Below are positions 16,811 through 25,620 of a stretch of DNA of 40,279 nucleotides, one piece after another. Position 1 is the first letter of the stretch; every line of letters starts with the position of its first letter. A model generated the notes under the pieces. It saw only the letters and a program-made list of their open reading frames with translations, was not told the DNA's origin and made no database searches. The stretch spans positions 1-40,279 of the IMG/VR virus record IMGVR_UViG_3300026118_000026; one strand, given 5' to 3'. Both the position numbers and the translations under genes were made by a program. The DNA comes from a virus.

Positions 16811-17212
16811 TCAGGCGTCCGCGTCGAAACTGACCCGGAAATCCTGCGTCTGCTCGAAGCTGTTGCCCGGCCCGATCACGTCGGGGCCGGTGCCGGCGGA
16901 CAGGATCGACACCCGCTCCCCACCGCCGATATTGCCGACCCGGCCCGCACAGGCCGAACGGACGATCCGAATGATCTCAACCTGATCGCGGTAGCTCTCC
17001 GCCCGCACCGCCACCCCGACCCGATCCGTCGTGCGCACCTTGGCCCCGCGCACGAGCGTTGGGCGCTCGACACTGCTCACCATGCGGATCAGCACCGCCG
17101 GCAAGGCCGCCCCTTCGGGCAACCGGCCAAGCTTGATCTGCGCGGGCGGCACCTTCGCCAGCAATGGCGCGTGCGCGCGCAGCAGTGCGCCGACGATATC
17201 CGCCCCAGTCAC
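16811..17212 (-). CDS. Tail terminator / tail completion protein (DUF3168-like)
   Basis: The 133-residue protein has the DUF3168 layout: an N-terminal helix (ADIVGALLRAHAPLLAKV), a central strand with LPAVLIRMVSS and a C-terminal strand QTQDFRVSFDADA. It caps the tail tube and joins it to the head. It starts at GTG 17212, whose bases overlap the upstream stop (GTGA), so translation is coupled to the HK97 gp10-like gene. Confidence 0.72.
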   Translation of the reverse strand: MTGADIVGALLRAHAPLLAKVPPAQIKLGRLPEGAALPAVLIRMVSSVERPTLVRGAKVRTTDRVGVAVRAESYRDQVEIIRIVRSACAGRVGNIGGGERVSILSAGTGPDVIGPGNSFEQTQDFRVSFDADA

Positions 17213-17733
17213 TCGCCATCCCCCGTCGCACCGGGATCGCGGATCCCCGAGCGGGTGATATGTGCGTCGATATAGGCCTGGGCCGCGGCGACAGCCTCGC
17301 CCTCCTTGAGGTCGAGCGCGGGCCGCAGGAAAGGATACGGTCGCGCGCCCGGATGATGTACCGTGTCGCCCACGAACCGCCCCGCGATCACCAGCGTACC
17401 CGCCTTGTGCAACTCGTTGATCCGCCGCACCGATCGCCCGCCGCGCTGGCTCTCATCAACACTGATGAAGTGCGGATCGGTGCCATATTCGAGCCATGGC
17501 GCGATGAACGCGCCGCGCCCCTTGGTCTGGACTTTGGCGACGATCTGCCCTTCCACCGTGCGCACCGTGATCGCGATCGAGCCGCTCACCTCGGACGATA
17601 CCGACAGCCGCTTCGCTTCCTCCGCGATCACGCCCGCGCCCTCGCGGCCCGCGGCCCGCAACACCCGCTTGAGCCGGTCTGGGGTCTGCCGCAGGAACTG
17701 CTTGACCTCGCTCCGCCCCTTCACGCTGACCAT
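17209..17733 (-). CDS. HK97 gp10-like head-tail joining protein
   Basis: The 174-residue protein shows the gp10 family pattern: an N-terminal helix pair (VKQFLRQTPDRLKRVLRAAG), a central AFIAPWLEYGTDPHF and a downstream ARPYPFLRPALD, where the last motif is the family hallmark. It links connector and tail. It overlaps both neighbours (TGATG upstream, GTGA downstream). Confidence 0.8.
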   Translation of the reverse strand: MVSVKGRSEVKQFLRQTPDRLKRVLRAAGREGAGVIAEEAKRLSVSSEVSGSIAITVRTVEGQIVAKVQTKGRGAFIAPWLEYGTDPHFISVDESQRGGRSVRRINELHKAGTLVIAGRFVGDTVHHPGARPYPFLRPALDLKEGEAVAAAQAYIDAHITRSGIRDPGATGDGE

Positions 17734-18086
17734 CAGGCCGGATTCCCGGCCGGCCGATAATCCTCGACCATGAATTCGAGCCCTTCGCGCCGGCCCAGTT
17801 CGGCAGGACCGGAGATGATCTGCATGATCCGATTTCCCATCACGAACCGCATGTCGGGGTTAATGTCGTCGAGGAACCACATGCGGACACGAGCGCGACG
17901 GGTTTGCGAGGGCATCCCGGCAGTGGCGTCCTCGCTCCGGCTCGGCAGAATATCGCGTACCTGGGCAGCTACCGTCGTGACCAGAAGCCAGCTACCGGAG
18001 CCCGCACCATCAAGCGCATCATCGGCGACGGGACGCTCGATTCGGACTTCCCGATCAAGATCGGTCGAGGTGAACGGCACGCTCAT
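17733..18086 (-). CDS. Head closure protein (head-tail adaptor)
   Basis: The 117-residue product fits the SPP1 gp16 / HK97 gp7 family: a beta-barrel with DREVRIERPVADDALDGAGS near the start, WFLDDINPDMRF and a final strand LEFMVEDYRP. It seals the portal and connector after packaging. Its ATG overlaps the upstream stop (ATGA). Confidence 0.78.
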   Translation of the reverse strand: MSVPFTSTDLDREVRIERPVADDALDGAGSGSWLLVTTVAAQVRDILPSRSEDATAGMPSQTRRARVRMWFLDDINPDMRFVMGNRIMQIISGPAELGRREGLEFMVEDYRPAGNPA

Positions 18087-18625
18087 CCGTAAACCCGCTG
18101 ATTGACCAGCATAGCCGCGATATCGAACGAGCGGCCATTGAACGCCGCCTGCGCATGCAGCAGCACCGCCGCCCTGAGGCTGGGCGGCAGGTCGTCGATC
18201 GCCTCGTATCCTACGATGAGCTGTAGCCGCACCGCGTCGGCCACGCCGAGCGGCGAGGGCCAGCTATAGTCAGGCGCGGGCCGGATCGCCCAATCCAGTT
18301 CGCCGCCGATCAGGCTATAGCTCTCGGCCGCGATCAGCTGCGGGTCGCCGAGCGGATCGAGATAGGAAAGCGACGACACCGCGGCCACCGGCCCGATCGG
18401 CAGATGCGCGAGATCGGCGAAATCGCTGCACGCGATCGACACCGTCTGCGCCGAAATCCGCTGCCCCGTCATCCCCTCAACCTCATCGATCGCCGCCGCC
18501 AGCAGGATCGCCAGATGCGCATCGAACGATGTCGCGCCGGCCCCAAGCCGGCACGCATCCTTCGCCTCCGCCAGCGTGACCAGCTGCTCGGCAGGCGGCT
18601 CGACGATGACGGGCGATTGCCACAT
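18083..18625 (-). CDS. Head-tail connector (gp6-like)
   Basis: The 180-residue helical protein has the gp6-like opening VTLAEAKDACRLGAGATSFD with a long following helix (LAILLAAAIDEVEGMTGQRI) and a C-terminal RAAVLLHAQAAFNGR. These are family marks of the first connector ring below the portal. It is followed directly by the closure protein with a 4-bp overlap. Confidence 0.8.
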   Translation of the reverse strand: MWQSPVIVEPPAEQLVTLAEAKDACRLGAGATSFDAHLAILLAAAIDEVEGMTGQRISAQTVSIACSDFADLAHLPIGPVAAVSSLSYLDPLGDPQLIAAESYSLIGGELDWAIRPAPDYSWPSPLGVADAVRLQLIVGYEAIDDLPPSLRAAVLLHAQAAFNGRSFDIAAMLVNQRVYG

Positions 18626-18628
18626 CGC

Positions 18629-18814
18629 TCAGCTGCCCTTGCCCGCCCGCGATGCGCGGGGCTTGGGCGCAGGCGCGGGCTGCTCGTCCGGAAGCGCCTC
18701 GGCAAAACCGGCCTCGATCAGGCGCGCGGCCTCGTCGTCGTCGCACTCGTGCGTGTCGCCGGGGGCGAGTGCGATATGCGGCCCCGAAAGGCTGGTCAGC
18801 ATGCGGATCTTCAT
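18629..18814 (-). CDS. Small head-region protein
   Basis: The 61-residue product begins MKIRMLTSLSGPHIALAPGD and ends in a Pro/Ala/Lys-rich tail. Similar tiny proteins lie between capsid and connector genes in many alphaproteobacterial phages; no function is known to me. GGAGG lies 8 nt before the ATG at 18814, which excludes the earlier ATG at 18847. Confidence 0.7.
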   Translation of the reverse strand: MKIRMLTSLSGPHIALAPGDTHECDDDEAARLIEAGFAEALPDEQPAPAPKPRASRAGKGS

Positions 18815-18864
18815 GGAACGTCCTCCAATTCCGGTGGCGGGGATCACCCGCCACCGGGCGCCGA

Positions 18865-20121
18865 TCAGGCGAGCTTGAGGTGCTTGATGGCGGCGCTGTC
18901 GACCAGCTCGCCATCATAGCGGATGAGTCCGGCGAGGCCGATCTTCGGCCAGAAACGCTCGCGGACGTTGCCGATCAGCGGCGAGCCGACCTTGCGCACC
19001 CAGTAGCGGCTGAAATCTCCGAAGATCACCGCACGGTTTCCGGTCGCAATCGCCGGTACGTCGTCGTTAATCGAATAGGGATGGTCGAGCAGCATGGGCG
19101 GCGCGCCGACGCGGATATCGCCCATCTGCCAGAGATAATTGCCCTGGCCATCCTTCAGCTTACGAAGTGCAAGCAGCGTAGCGTCCGCAAACATCCATCG
19201 CGCCTTCGGGCTCCGGCGATATGCCGCGTTGACCGAATGCTGAAGGTCCATCATCTCGTCGGCCGTGATCGCCGCGACAGCGGCGGCCGTCTTGCCGAGT
19301 GACGAGGCGGTGACAACGCCATTCGCCTGCCCGGCGCCGGTGCCGACCGTCAACTTGCCGTTGGTGCGCCGGCCGAGCCGTTCGCCAAGCGCGTCGCCCA
19401 AGAACTCTTCGATATCGAACGCCGAATCCTGCAACAGCTCAAAGCTGATCTTCACCCACGGGGTCGCGTCGACATAGGCGTCGAGCCGCTTGGTACCGAA
19501 AACCAGATCGCCGCTGTTGTCGTCGGTCAGGTCCGCGCCTTCAGCCAGCGCCGCCGCCGAATTGGCGGTGTCGTCGTTGGTCGGAATGTCGAACTCGTTG
19601 CCGGAACCGGTAGTGATTTCGCGCACGATGTCGCCATCGTACATCGGCCCCCAGTCCTTCATCGTCTTGACGATCTCGGCGGCCAGTTCGATCGGCACCG
19701 TATAGCCGCCTGCGGCAGCGGTGCCGGCAACCTGCACGCGAAGCTCCTGATGGCCGCGCCGAAGCATGTCGCGCTCTTCCGCAGTGACCGCGGAAATATC
19801 GCAGCCCGTGCGCATCCAGTTCGTGAAGGCCGAGCGATAAGTCAGCTGATCGCCTTCATCCTGGCCGCGGCTCTCGCCGTCACTGCCGATCGGGCGCCGT
19901 GCGGCACGGCGCTCTTCCTCCTCGCGCTCCAGCTTCGCCATACGCTGTTCGCGGGCAATCTCGCGGTCGAGCTGGTCGACCTCCCCGATGATCGTGTCGT
20001 GGCGCTGTTCCAGTTCCGCCGTGCGGGCCTCGTCGGTGTTGGTGCGGATTTCCTCCAGCGCGGAGCGGGCCTGAGTGACCAGCGTTCCCCGCTTTTGGTG
20101 CAGTTCAGTAAGAGTGGGCAT
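18865..20121 (-). CDS. Major capsid protein, HK97 fold
   Basis: The 418-residue protein has an N-terminal coiled-coil delta domain (about 1-90, rich in Glu, Arg and Gln) that serves as scaffold and is normally cut off by the protease. The capsid fold follows: GTAAAGGYTVPIELAAEIV, the E-loop region near 140-210, and WVRKVGSPLIGNVRERFWP near the end. A GGAGG site precedes the ATG. A terminator 19 nt upstream separates it from the protease gene. Confidence 0.94.
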   Translation of the reverse strand: MPTLTELHQKRGTLVTQARSALEEIRTNTDEARTAELEQRHDTIIGEVDQLDREIAREQRMAKLEREEEERRAARRPIGSDGESRGQDEGDQLTYRSAFTNWMRTGCDISAVTAEERDMLRRGHQELRVQVAGTAAAGGYTVPIELAAEIVKTMKDWGPMYDGDIVREITTGSGNEFDIPTNDDTANSAAALAEGADLTDDNSGDLVFGTKRLDAYVDATPWVKISFELLQDSAFDIEEFLGDALGERLGRRTNGKLTVGTGAGQANGVVTASSLGKTAAAVAAITADEMMDLQHSVNAAYRRSPKARWMFADATLLALRKLKDGQGNYLWQMGDIRVGAPPMLLDHPYSINDDVPAIATGNRAVIFGDFSRYWVRKVGSPLIGNVRERFWPKIGLAGLIRYDGELVDSAAIKHLKLA

Positions 20122-20139
20122 CTAAGCCTCCTTCACATG

Positions 20140-20160
20140 AAAAAGCCCGCCGAAGCGGGC
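20140..20160 (-). terminator. Intrinsic terminator before the capsid gene
   Basis: On the minus strand a GCCCGC/GCGGGC stem with loop TTCG is followed by TTTTT. It lies in the 90-nt gap between protease stop and capsid start. No strong promoter is visible after it, so it may be partial or act in RNA processing. Its stem matches the hairpin before the holin. Confidence 0.78.
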
Positions 20161-20211
20161 GACGAGGGCGAAGCGGGAACGCTTGCGCCACCTCCGGCTT
20201 GCGCCGGGTAA

Positions 20212-20811
20212 TCAGTTGATGCCGCGCTCCAGCTGGGCTTGGCGGGCGCGGCGGGCCGCTATGCGATGGCTCGCCGCACGGCTGTTGTGCTGGCGCCGCT
20301 CGTTCCGGATGCCTTCGAGCGAACGAAGCCCCACTTCGGTGTCGGGATAGGCCGGGCAGGCGGTATAGGTGATCTCGTACAGATCGGCTTCGAAGATGGT
20401 CCGCAGCGGCGGATCGACGGTTTCGTTCCATTCCTCGCGGCGCGAGATAAATGCGAACGACATGCCGGCGATATCGCCTCGGTCGATCTGGACGCGTAGG
20501 TCTCGGCCGTCCGTCGTGTCGGGCAGGCTGTTCTCGAAATAGAGCCCGCGATCGTCCTCGCGAAGCGACAGTGTGCCCGCCCCGGTGCGGCCGACGACCC
20601 GGCCGGTGTCGTGCGAATGCACAGCGACGATATCGCGCTCGCGCAATGTCTTGGTGAAGGCGCCCGGCGCGATCCGTTCCCGCCAATAGCCCCCGATATC
20701 GACCTCGCTGTTGAACACGGCGGCATAGCCGGTCGCGGTTCGCTCGCCGTCATTCTCGGCCGAGCGGATTTCGACCGCGCCGAGATTCGCCCGCCTTTCA
20801 CGCGTCGTCAT
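20212..20811 (-). CDS. Prohead maturation protease (HK97 gp4-like)
   Basis: The 199-residue serine protease has the family pattern GYAAVFNSEVDIGGYWRERI, then VHSHDTGRVVG with the catalytic His and GDIAGMSFAF with the catalytic Ser. It trims the capsid delta domain during maturation. The ATG at 20811 has GGAGG 8 nt upstream; an ATG at 20826 overlaps that site and is less likely. The start overlaps the portal gene end by 14 bp. Confidence 0.9.
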   Translation of the reverse strand: MTTRERRANLGAVEIRSAENDGERTATGYAAVFNSEVDIGGYWRERIAPGAFTKTLRERDIVAVHSHDTGRVVGRTGAGTLSLREDDRGLYFENSLPDTTDGRDLRVQIDRGDIAGMSFAFISRREEWNETVDPPLRTIFEADLYEITYTACPAYPDTEVGLRSLEGIRNERRQHNSRAASHRIAARRARQAQLERGIN

Positions 20812-22072
20812 TCGCCCTGCCTCCATTGTCGTCGTCGAGCGCCGGCCCGCCATTATGGCCGATCGGGGCCGCCATCGTGCCGAGCGGCACCGTCGCCCCC
20901 TGCATGTAGAGCTTGTCGCCATTTTCGAGCGGTGCGCGGTTTTCGAGCGCGCGGGCTTCGTTCGGCGTGAGCTGGCCGGTCTGGATCGCGCGGCCGATGC
21001 CCTCGATCCGGGTCTTGAAGTCGCCGCGCTGCTTTCCGTCGAGATTGTGCTTCACCGAACGGGAACGGCGCCGCTGCCCGAACAGCTTCAGGTTCAGCTC
21101 GTCTTCGAACGCCTTCGCCCAATCCGCAATCACGTGCTTCACCAGCTGCAGATCCTGCTGCTCGGTGTTGGTGAACGTACCTTTGCTGAGATCCTGCAGG
21201 AATACCGGCGGCAGCTGATAGAGCCGTGCGATTTCCTGAAGTTGGAACAACCGGGCCTCGGTCATCTGCCCCTTGTCGGGATCGATGCCAATGGCTTTTA
21301 AAGAGTGCGCCGGCGGCATGCCGAAGAACGGAGCTCCGGACTTCCGCGCATTTTCGATCGCGCGCTGGATCTGATCCATTGCCCGCTTGAAGCCGTCCGG
21401 TCCCTCGGGTTGCGGCCCTTCCATCACAAGCGGCGGAATGCCGCCGCTGCCGAAGAATGACGCCGCGAAATCGTTCATCGCCAGCGCGAGGCCGATCGCC
21501 TTGCGCCCTTTCATGATCGGCCCATAAGCGTCGAGCTGATTGGCCTTCAGCATGAACGGCACGTCGATCACCTCGGCGGCCGGATATTCCTTATTCTCGA
21601 AGCGATAGATCTTTCGACCGTTCTGCCGACGCACCGTCGTCTTGGTCGGGTCCATCGGCCATAGCGCGACGACCTTCGACCCGCTGCGTTCGATCCATGT
21701 GACGCCACGGCCACCGGTGAATACTTGCTGCCAGGAGTAGCGTCGCCATTCGAAGCTGGTCCACTCCGGGTTCGGCGCTTCATTCAGGAGCATTTCCAGC
21801 TCACCGCCGACATGCTGCTCCTCGCCGTCGACCGTTTTGTTTGTATGCAGCGGCAAACTCGCCAGCGTTCGCGACAAAAACGATACCGCCGCCAATACCG
21901 CCGGGACTTCGAGCGCCGTCTCGATCGTGACCGGCGGCAGCTTCACCTTCGGATCTATCTGGCCGAAGAAGGCCATGAAATCGTCGTAGCTGGCGCTGAT
22001 CGGGATCGACGGATTTTCGAGCGGATTGCCCGAACGCTCCTCCCGGCCCAGCAAGCGGGCAATCATCCCCAT
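20798..22072 (-). CDS. Portal protein, HK97 family
   Basis: The roughly 424-residue protein shows portal marks: AVLAAVSFLSRTLASLPLH near residue 60, PMDPTKTTVRRQNG, and VFLQDLSKGTFTNTEQQDL near 300. It forms the dodecameric channel for DNA. The C-terminal tail is Gly/Asn/Asp-rich. ATG 22072 overlaps the terminase stop (TGATG); a TTG one codon earlier is the only other near start. Confidence 0.93.
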   Translation of the reverse strand: MGMIARLLGREERSGNPLENPSIPISASYDDFMAFFGQIDPKVKLPPVTIETALEVPAVLAAVSFLSRTLASLPLHTNKTVDGEEQHVGGELEMLLNEAPNPEWTSFEWRRYSWQQVFTGGRGVTWIERSGSKVVALWPMDPTKTTVRRQNGRKIYRFENKEYPAAEVIDVPFMLKANQLDAYGPIMKGRKAIGLALAMNDFAASFFGSGGIPPLVMEGPQPEGPDGFKRAMDQIQRAIENARKSGAPFFGMPPAHSLKAIGIDPDKGQMTEARLFQLQEIARLYQLPPVFLQDLSKGTFTNTEQQDLQLVKHVIADWAKAFEDELNLKLFGQRRRSRSVKHNLDGKQRGDFKTRIEGIGRAIQTGQLTPNEARALENRAPLENGDKLYMQGATVPLGTMAAPIGHNGGPALDDDNGGRANDDA

Positions 22073-23793
22073 CAAGCCGCTCCCGCCAGGGTGAAGGTCG
22101 GATCATCCCACGGCGAAGTCGCCGGGATGTTGCCTATCGGATTCCGGCTCATGAGGTGAAAGGCGTTGAACATGGCGATCAGCGGGTCGATCTTCGACTT
22201 TCCCGCTGTCGCCTTCTCGATCACCACCGCGCTTCCCCTCTGTTCCGCTTTCGCGTTGCCGACGCACCAGGCCAGCAGATCCTGCCCGCAATGCACCAGC
22301 ATTCCGTTGCTTAACCGGCGCTCGGCGCCCCAGATATTTGGTGACAGCCGATAGCCCTGCGGCACCGGCACCATCAGCTTGTCGAGGCCGGCCAATTCCG
22401 GCCGCCCCATCACTTCGTCAATCAGCGCCGTGATCCCAGCTGGGTCGACCCCGACGCCATATTCCGCCGGCAACAGCCCCTGGCCGTAGAGCATGACAAT
22501 CAGGTCCGCGACCTCGCGCAGATCCTGATCGGGCTCCTCTATCAACACGAGATCGCCCTGTTTGACAAAATCCTTCAGGCGAGGCGCGATCTCCTTGCGC
22601 AGATCGAGCACCGAAGGATGCGCCCAGGCCTTGACCCACACCATCCACCGCTTGGTCTCACGGCACCGGCCGATGATGCAGAAACCGAACAGATCGTCGA
22701 GCCCGCCGCCGTCGATCCCGACCGTCGCCACCTCGGCCCGCGCCAGCAGCTCCGCGAGCCCGACCAGCTCGACCGCGTGCGCCGCCTCCCAATGATCCGC
22801 CCCGCGCCAGCGATGTCGGCCAAGTCGCAACCCGATCTCGACGTTCAGATGCTTGGCGAGAAAGACCTGCTTGCCTTCCCCGTCGCCACGCATCGCCTCG
22901 GCCAGCTTCTCCTTCAACCACTCCGCGTCGACCGATCGGCCAAGGTTCGGATTGGTCACATAGAAGTTGGCCGGATCGAGATACGCATCGGCCTCCAGCA
23001 TCGCCTCGGGCCATTCGTACAACATGCCGATCTTGCGCGGATCGACCAGCTCGCCGTCCCGGATCGACCGGAACAGGTCGAGCTTTTCCTTGAAAACCCC
23101 GGCCGGGCTTTCGTCGCTATGCGTCGTCAGATAGACGACGAACCCTTCCGGCCGCGAGACCAGGCCGCCCGTCGCCTCCATCAGCATCGACGATGCATTG
23201 GCCCGCTTGCCGAACAGCCAAAGCTCCTCGACCAGCACGAACGCCGCCTTCTTGCCCGACACGATTTCGGTGTCGGCCGCGACCACCTTCAGCTCGGCCT
23301 GCGTGAGGAAGTGCTTGATGATCCGCATATGCTCGACCGGCTTGAGCAGCCGGGTCAGATCGGGATCGAGCTTCACCATCCACATCGCCGGGGTGAAGAC
23401 GTTGTTCGCAACTTCCTTGGTCGGAGCCAGCACCAGCAGCTCGGCGCCGTGCCGCCAGTTCCGCACCAGGGCGGTGATCATGATGCCGGCCGCAATCGTC
23501 GACTTCGCGTTCTTCTTGCTGATCAGCAACAGGAACTCGTTGATCAGGCGACGGGCGTTGTCCACATCATAGGCACCGAAGATCGCGGCCACGAAGTCGA
23601 ACACGAACGGCTCGCAGGCTTCGCCGAACGTCGGCTGACCCGGCACGTCGAAAATCCGAAGCGACTTGAACACGGCGAGCGCCGCTTCCGCCTCATCGGG
23701 AAACAGCGGGTCGAGCGGGATCAGCGACCGGCGGTCGACGATCCTCTCTTCCCAATCCAGGCACGCCGTCGACCATGACGGCTGAACCTTCAT
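22072..23793 (-). CDS. Terminase large subunit
   Basis: The 573-residue motor has a deviant Walker A (ISKKNAKST, 91-99), a Walker B ending in acidic pair (AFVLVEE, 184-190), a coupling motif region near 222-228 (LTTHSDE) and the nuclease domain beginning with GIDGGGLDD (Asp361). This is the HK97-type TerL. It pumps and cuts phage DNA. Its start is 1 nt after the TerS stop. Confidence 0.93.
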   Translation of the reverse strand: MKVQPSWSTACLDWEERIVDRRSLIPLDPLFPDEAEAALAVFKSLRIFDVPGQPTFGEACEPFVFDFVAAIFGAYDVDNARRLINEFLLLISKKNAKSTIAAGIMITALVRNWRHGAELLVLAPTKEVANNVFTPAMWMVKLDPDLTRLLKPVEHMRIIKHFLTQAELKVVAADTEIVSGKKAAFVLVEELWLFGKRANASSMLMEATGGLVSRPEGFVVYLTTHSDESPAGVFKEKLDLFRSIRDGELVDPRKIGMLYEWPEAMLEADAYLDPANFYVTNPNLGRSVDAEWLKEKLAEAMRGDGEGKQVFLAKHLNVEIGLRLGRHRWRGADHWEAAHAVELVGLAELLARAEVATVGIDGGGLDDLFGFCIIGRCRETKRWMVWVKAWAHPSVLDLRKEIAPRLKDFVKQGDLVLIEEPDQDLREVADLIVMLYGQGLLPAEYGVGVDPAGITALIDEVMGRPELAGLDKLMVPVPQGYRLSPNIWGAERRLSNGMLVHCGQDLLAWCVGNAKAEQRGSAVVIEKATAGKSKIDPLIAMFNAFHLMSRNPIGNIPATSPWDDPTFTLAGAA

Positions 23794-23794
23794 G

Positions 23795-24355
23795 TCAGTT
23801 CACCAGACGCGGTTGCGGCGGCGGCGCGAAGATGCCGCCCACCCGGCCCGCGTCGGCCTTCGCCTTTTCCTTTTTCCCCATGGGCACAGGCTGGGACGCA
23901 GCCGGCGCCTGCCCCTGCCGCGTCGTCATCGCCTTCGACAGTTTGGCATGGTCGTGTTTGTCGAGCAGCCGGTTCAGCTCTTTCAACGCACCGACATTGC
24001 CGCCGGCGGCCTCGCGGGCGAGCGTCGCGATGATCTCACCGTCGAGCCTGAGACGCGCATCATCGCGCACCTTGAGAAGACGAAAATAATGCTTCCGCAA
24101 GGTCGGCGCGGTGATCCCGATCGCCGCCGCAATCTGATCCTCAGTTTTTTCGAGAGCCAGTAACAGCATGACTTTCAAGCGTTTTTCATCTGTCACGACA
24201 TGCGGGGGCCGACCGCGACCGGTATGCTCGGGCGGGATCTCGTCCCCGAGCAAGTCGAAAAACCGGTCGGCCAAGAAAAAAATCTCCAAATGGGATCGGG
24301 TGCGGTCTAGGGGGTCGGGCGGCCCGAAGGATCGACCCACCCCCCCCTCTCGCAT
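23795..24355 (-). CDS. Terminase small subunit
   Basis: The 186-residue product has a helix-turn-helix ([20 protein letters not shown], then LRKHYF) preceded by GRGRPPHVV, a pattern I have seen in TerS proteins of this phage type. It should bind the packaging site and feed DNA to TerL. The open frame extends to 24607, but that part lies over the HNH gene, so I use ATG 24355, 8 nt after the HNH stop. No clear ribosome site is seen, so the start is uncertain. Confidence 0.75.
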   Translation of the reverse strand: MREGGVGRSFGPPDPLDRTRSHLEIFFLADRFFDLLGDEIPPEHTGRGRPPHVVTDEKRLKVMLLLALEKTEDQIAAAIGITAPTLRKHYFRLLKVRDDARLRLDGEIIATLAREAAGGNVGALKELNRLLDKHDHAKLSKAMTTRQGQAPAASQPVPMGKKEKAKADAGRVGGIFAPPPQPRLVN

Positions 24356-24885
24356 CGGCGCGGTCACCCGCGCCCGCCGCTCTCCTCCGCCTGCTTCCAG
24401 CTGTCGTGACACGGCTTGCAGAGCGTCCACAGGTTCGCGATGTCCCAGAACAGCTCGGCCGTGCCGCGATGCCGCTTCCGATGATCGGCCACCAGCTTCG
24501 AGCTGTCGGCCTCGACCCGCTTGCACTTCTGGCAGGTGAACAGGTCGCGCCCCAACACCGCCCAGCGCAGCTTCTGCCACCGCGCCGTTTTGTACCACTT
24601 CCGCCACTCCTGCGCGTCGCGATAGCGGTCGCGCTCTTGGCGGGTGACCGGCGCGGACGCCAGCAACGGCGGCATCGACGCCAAGCGCGACGGCATGCGT
24701 GTCAGCTTGCCCACGACATCACCCACAACGCACCGCGCCCGCCTCGATCGGATCGAAGGCGGGCGCGGCGAGGTTCAACTAGGAGAGGATGCCCGATGAA
24801 GCCCTCGCCAGAGGGGTTCCCCGAACGTAGCGACTAATACGCTCAAAACCCCCTAGAAACGGACATGAAAAATTCGCATCGGCGC
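24306..24885. repeat. Repeats around the HNH/TerS junction, candidate packaging (cos) recognition sites
   Basis: TCGCATCGGCGC occurs twice in direct orientation (24350-24361 and 24874-24885). TCTAGGGGGT (24306-24315) recurs inverted as ACCCCCTAGA (24848-24857). Each copy of one lies near a copy of the other. The gap 24727-24907 holds no gene. Cos sites of HNH-carrying phages lie close to the HNH and terminase genes, so these may be terminase binding sites; the cut site cannot be placed from sequence alone. Confidence 0.4.
24364..24726 (-). CDS. HNH endonuclease associated with packaging
   Basis: The protein (up to 120 residues) has the phage HNH pattern: WYKTARWQKLRWAVLGRDLF, then CQKC, VADHRKRH with the catalytic His, NLWTLC and CKPCH with zinc-binding cysteines. 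HK97 gp74-type nucleases of this sort nick DNA with the terminase at cos. The start is unclear: GTG 24726 gives the longest form and ATG 24696 is the next choice; neither has a good ribosome site. Confidence 0.85.
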   Translation of the reverse strand: MGDVVGKLTRMPSRLASMPPLLASAPVTRQERDRYRDAQEWRKWYKTARWQKLRWAVLGRDLFTCQKCKRVEADSSKLVADHRKRHRGTAELFWDIANLWTLCKPCHDSWKQAEESGGRG

Positions 24886-24907
24886 ATATTCTAGGGCTTG
24901 ACGGCCT

Positions 24908-25402
24908 CTAGGCCGCAGAACGCCTAGCGTTCAGCGCGTTGCAGATCACCGTCAAAGCCCTGCCATAGCGCTTGCGCAGCCCTTCCGTAGTCCAGCCCGA
25001 GGGCGCCCCGCCCATCCGCATCCACACGTCGGACCAGTCGACGCGCGCATCGTCATCGAGCACATGCGCGATCAGCACCCGCGCCACCACCTTGCGGGTC
25101 GTACCCGCCGGCACCCACTTGGCCACCCAGCCGAGCGCCTCGGTCGCGCGGTCCTGCTGCTGGCGGGTGAAGGCGCAGGTCACGATCGGCCGATCGTCGG
25201 GCGCCGCCTCGCTCAGATCGTCCTGCACCATCCGCCAGATCGACGAACCGCGGCTCCCGATCCACCCGCCCTCGCGATCGGGAGACCGCAACAGCACCTC
25301 CATGGCCTCGATTAGCCGCGCCTCCACGTCGGCAATGCGCATGAACCCCGCCGGAACCATCGCGGAAGCATCGTGGAATGATCGGTCATCGCAGCCACCC
25401 AT
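24908..25402 (-). CDS. DUF6362-like phage protein, possible DNA-binding regulator
   Basis: The 164-residue protein has a middle resembling DUF6362 (TEALGWVAKWVPAGTTRKVV and later VDWSDVW, LRKRYGRAL), ending in a helix-turn-helix-like segment. Such genes often lie between replication and packaging blocks, where late-gene activators are found; that role is inference. The ATG at 25402 has AAGGGG 6 nt upstream, better than the ATG at 25426. An inverted repeat CGGCCT-CT-AGGCCG (24902-24915) overlaps its stop codon. Confidence 0.6.
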   Translation of the reverse strand: MGGCDDRSFHDASAMVPAGFMRIADVEARLIEAMEVLLRSPDREGGWIGSRGSSIWRMVQDDLSEAAPDDRPIVTCAFTRQQQDRATEALGWVAKWVPAGTTRKVVARVLIAHVLDDDARVDWSDVWMRMGGAPSGWTTEGLRKRYGRALTVICNALNARRSAA

Positions 25403-25440
25403 AACAAACCCCTTTATCTCAAACACTTACTTACATTCTC

Positions 25441-25620
25441 GGAAGGGTTGGAAGGATTGGAAGGATATATAGGGGTTTGTGCAAGCGCGCCTGCGCGCGC
25501 ACCCGCCCGCACATATGTGCGAAGCCACGCCTTCAAACCCTTCCGATCCTTCCAAAGGCGCAGAAATCCGCCATTCAAACCTTCCGTTCACCCTTCCGTG
25601 ATCCTTCCGGCCGGAAGGAT
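25441..25620. repeat. GGAAGG iteron cluster with palindromes, candidate replication origin
   Basis: Nine copies of GGAAGG/CCTTCC lie within 180 bp. Three form a tandem 9-bp array (25441-25467). Others are at 25539, 25548, 25580, 25592 and 25603 as CCTTCC. The last pair makes a perfect 20-bp palindrome, ATCCTTCCGGCCGGAAGGAT (25601-25620), which meets the primase stop codon. A separate 14-bp palindrome CGCACATATGTGCG is at 25508-25521. No gene fits the gap 25403-25619. Position beside the primase-helicase supports an origin; initiator binding is inference. Confidence 0.65.

Noticed and set aside
22618-23778. A 386-codon plus-strand open frame
   Set aside because: It is antisense to TerL, has many Arg/His/Asp runs and no family pattern.
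24356-24607. N-terminal extension of the small terminase
   Set aside because: It lies over the HNH gene, whose zinc and HNH motifs are in another frame; the extension is Gly/Arg/Ala shadow sequence.
25441-25620. CRISPR array
   Set aside because: The repeats are only 6-9 bp, in both orientations and without unique spacers of constant length.
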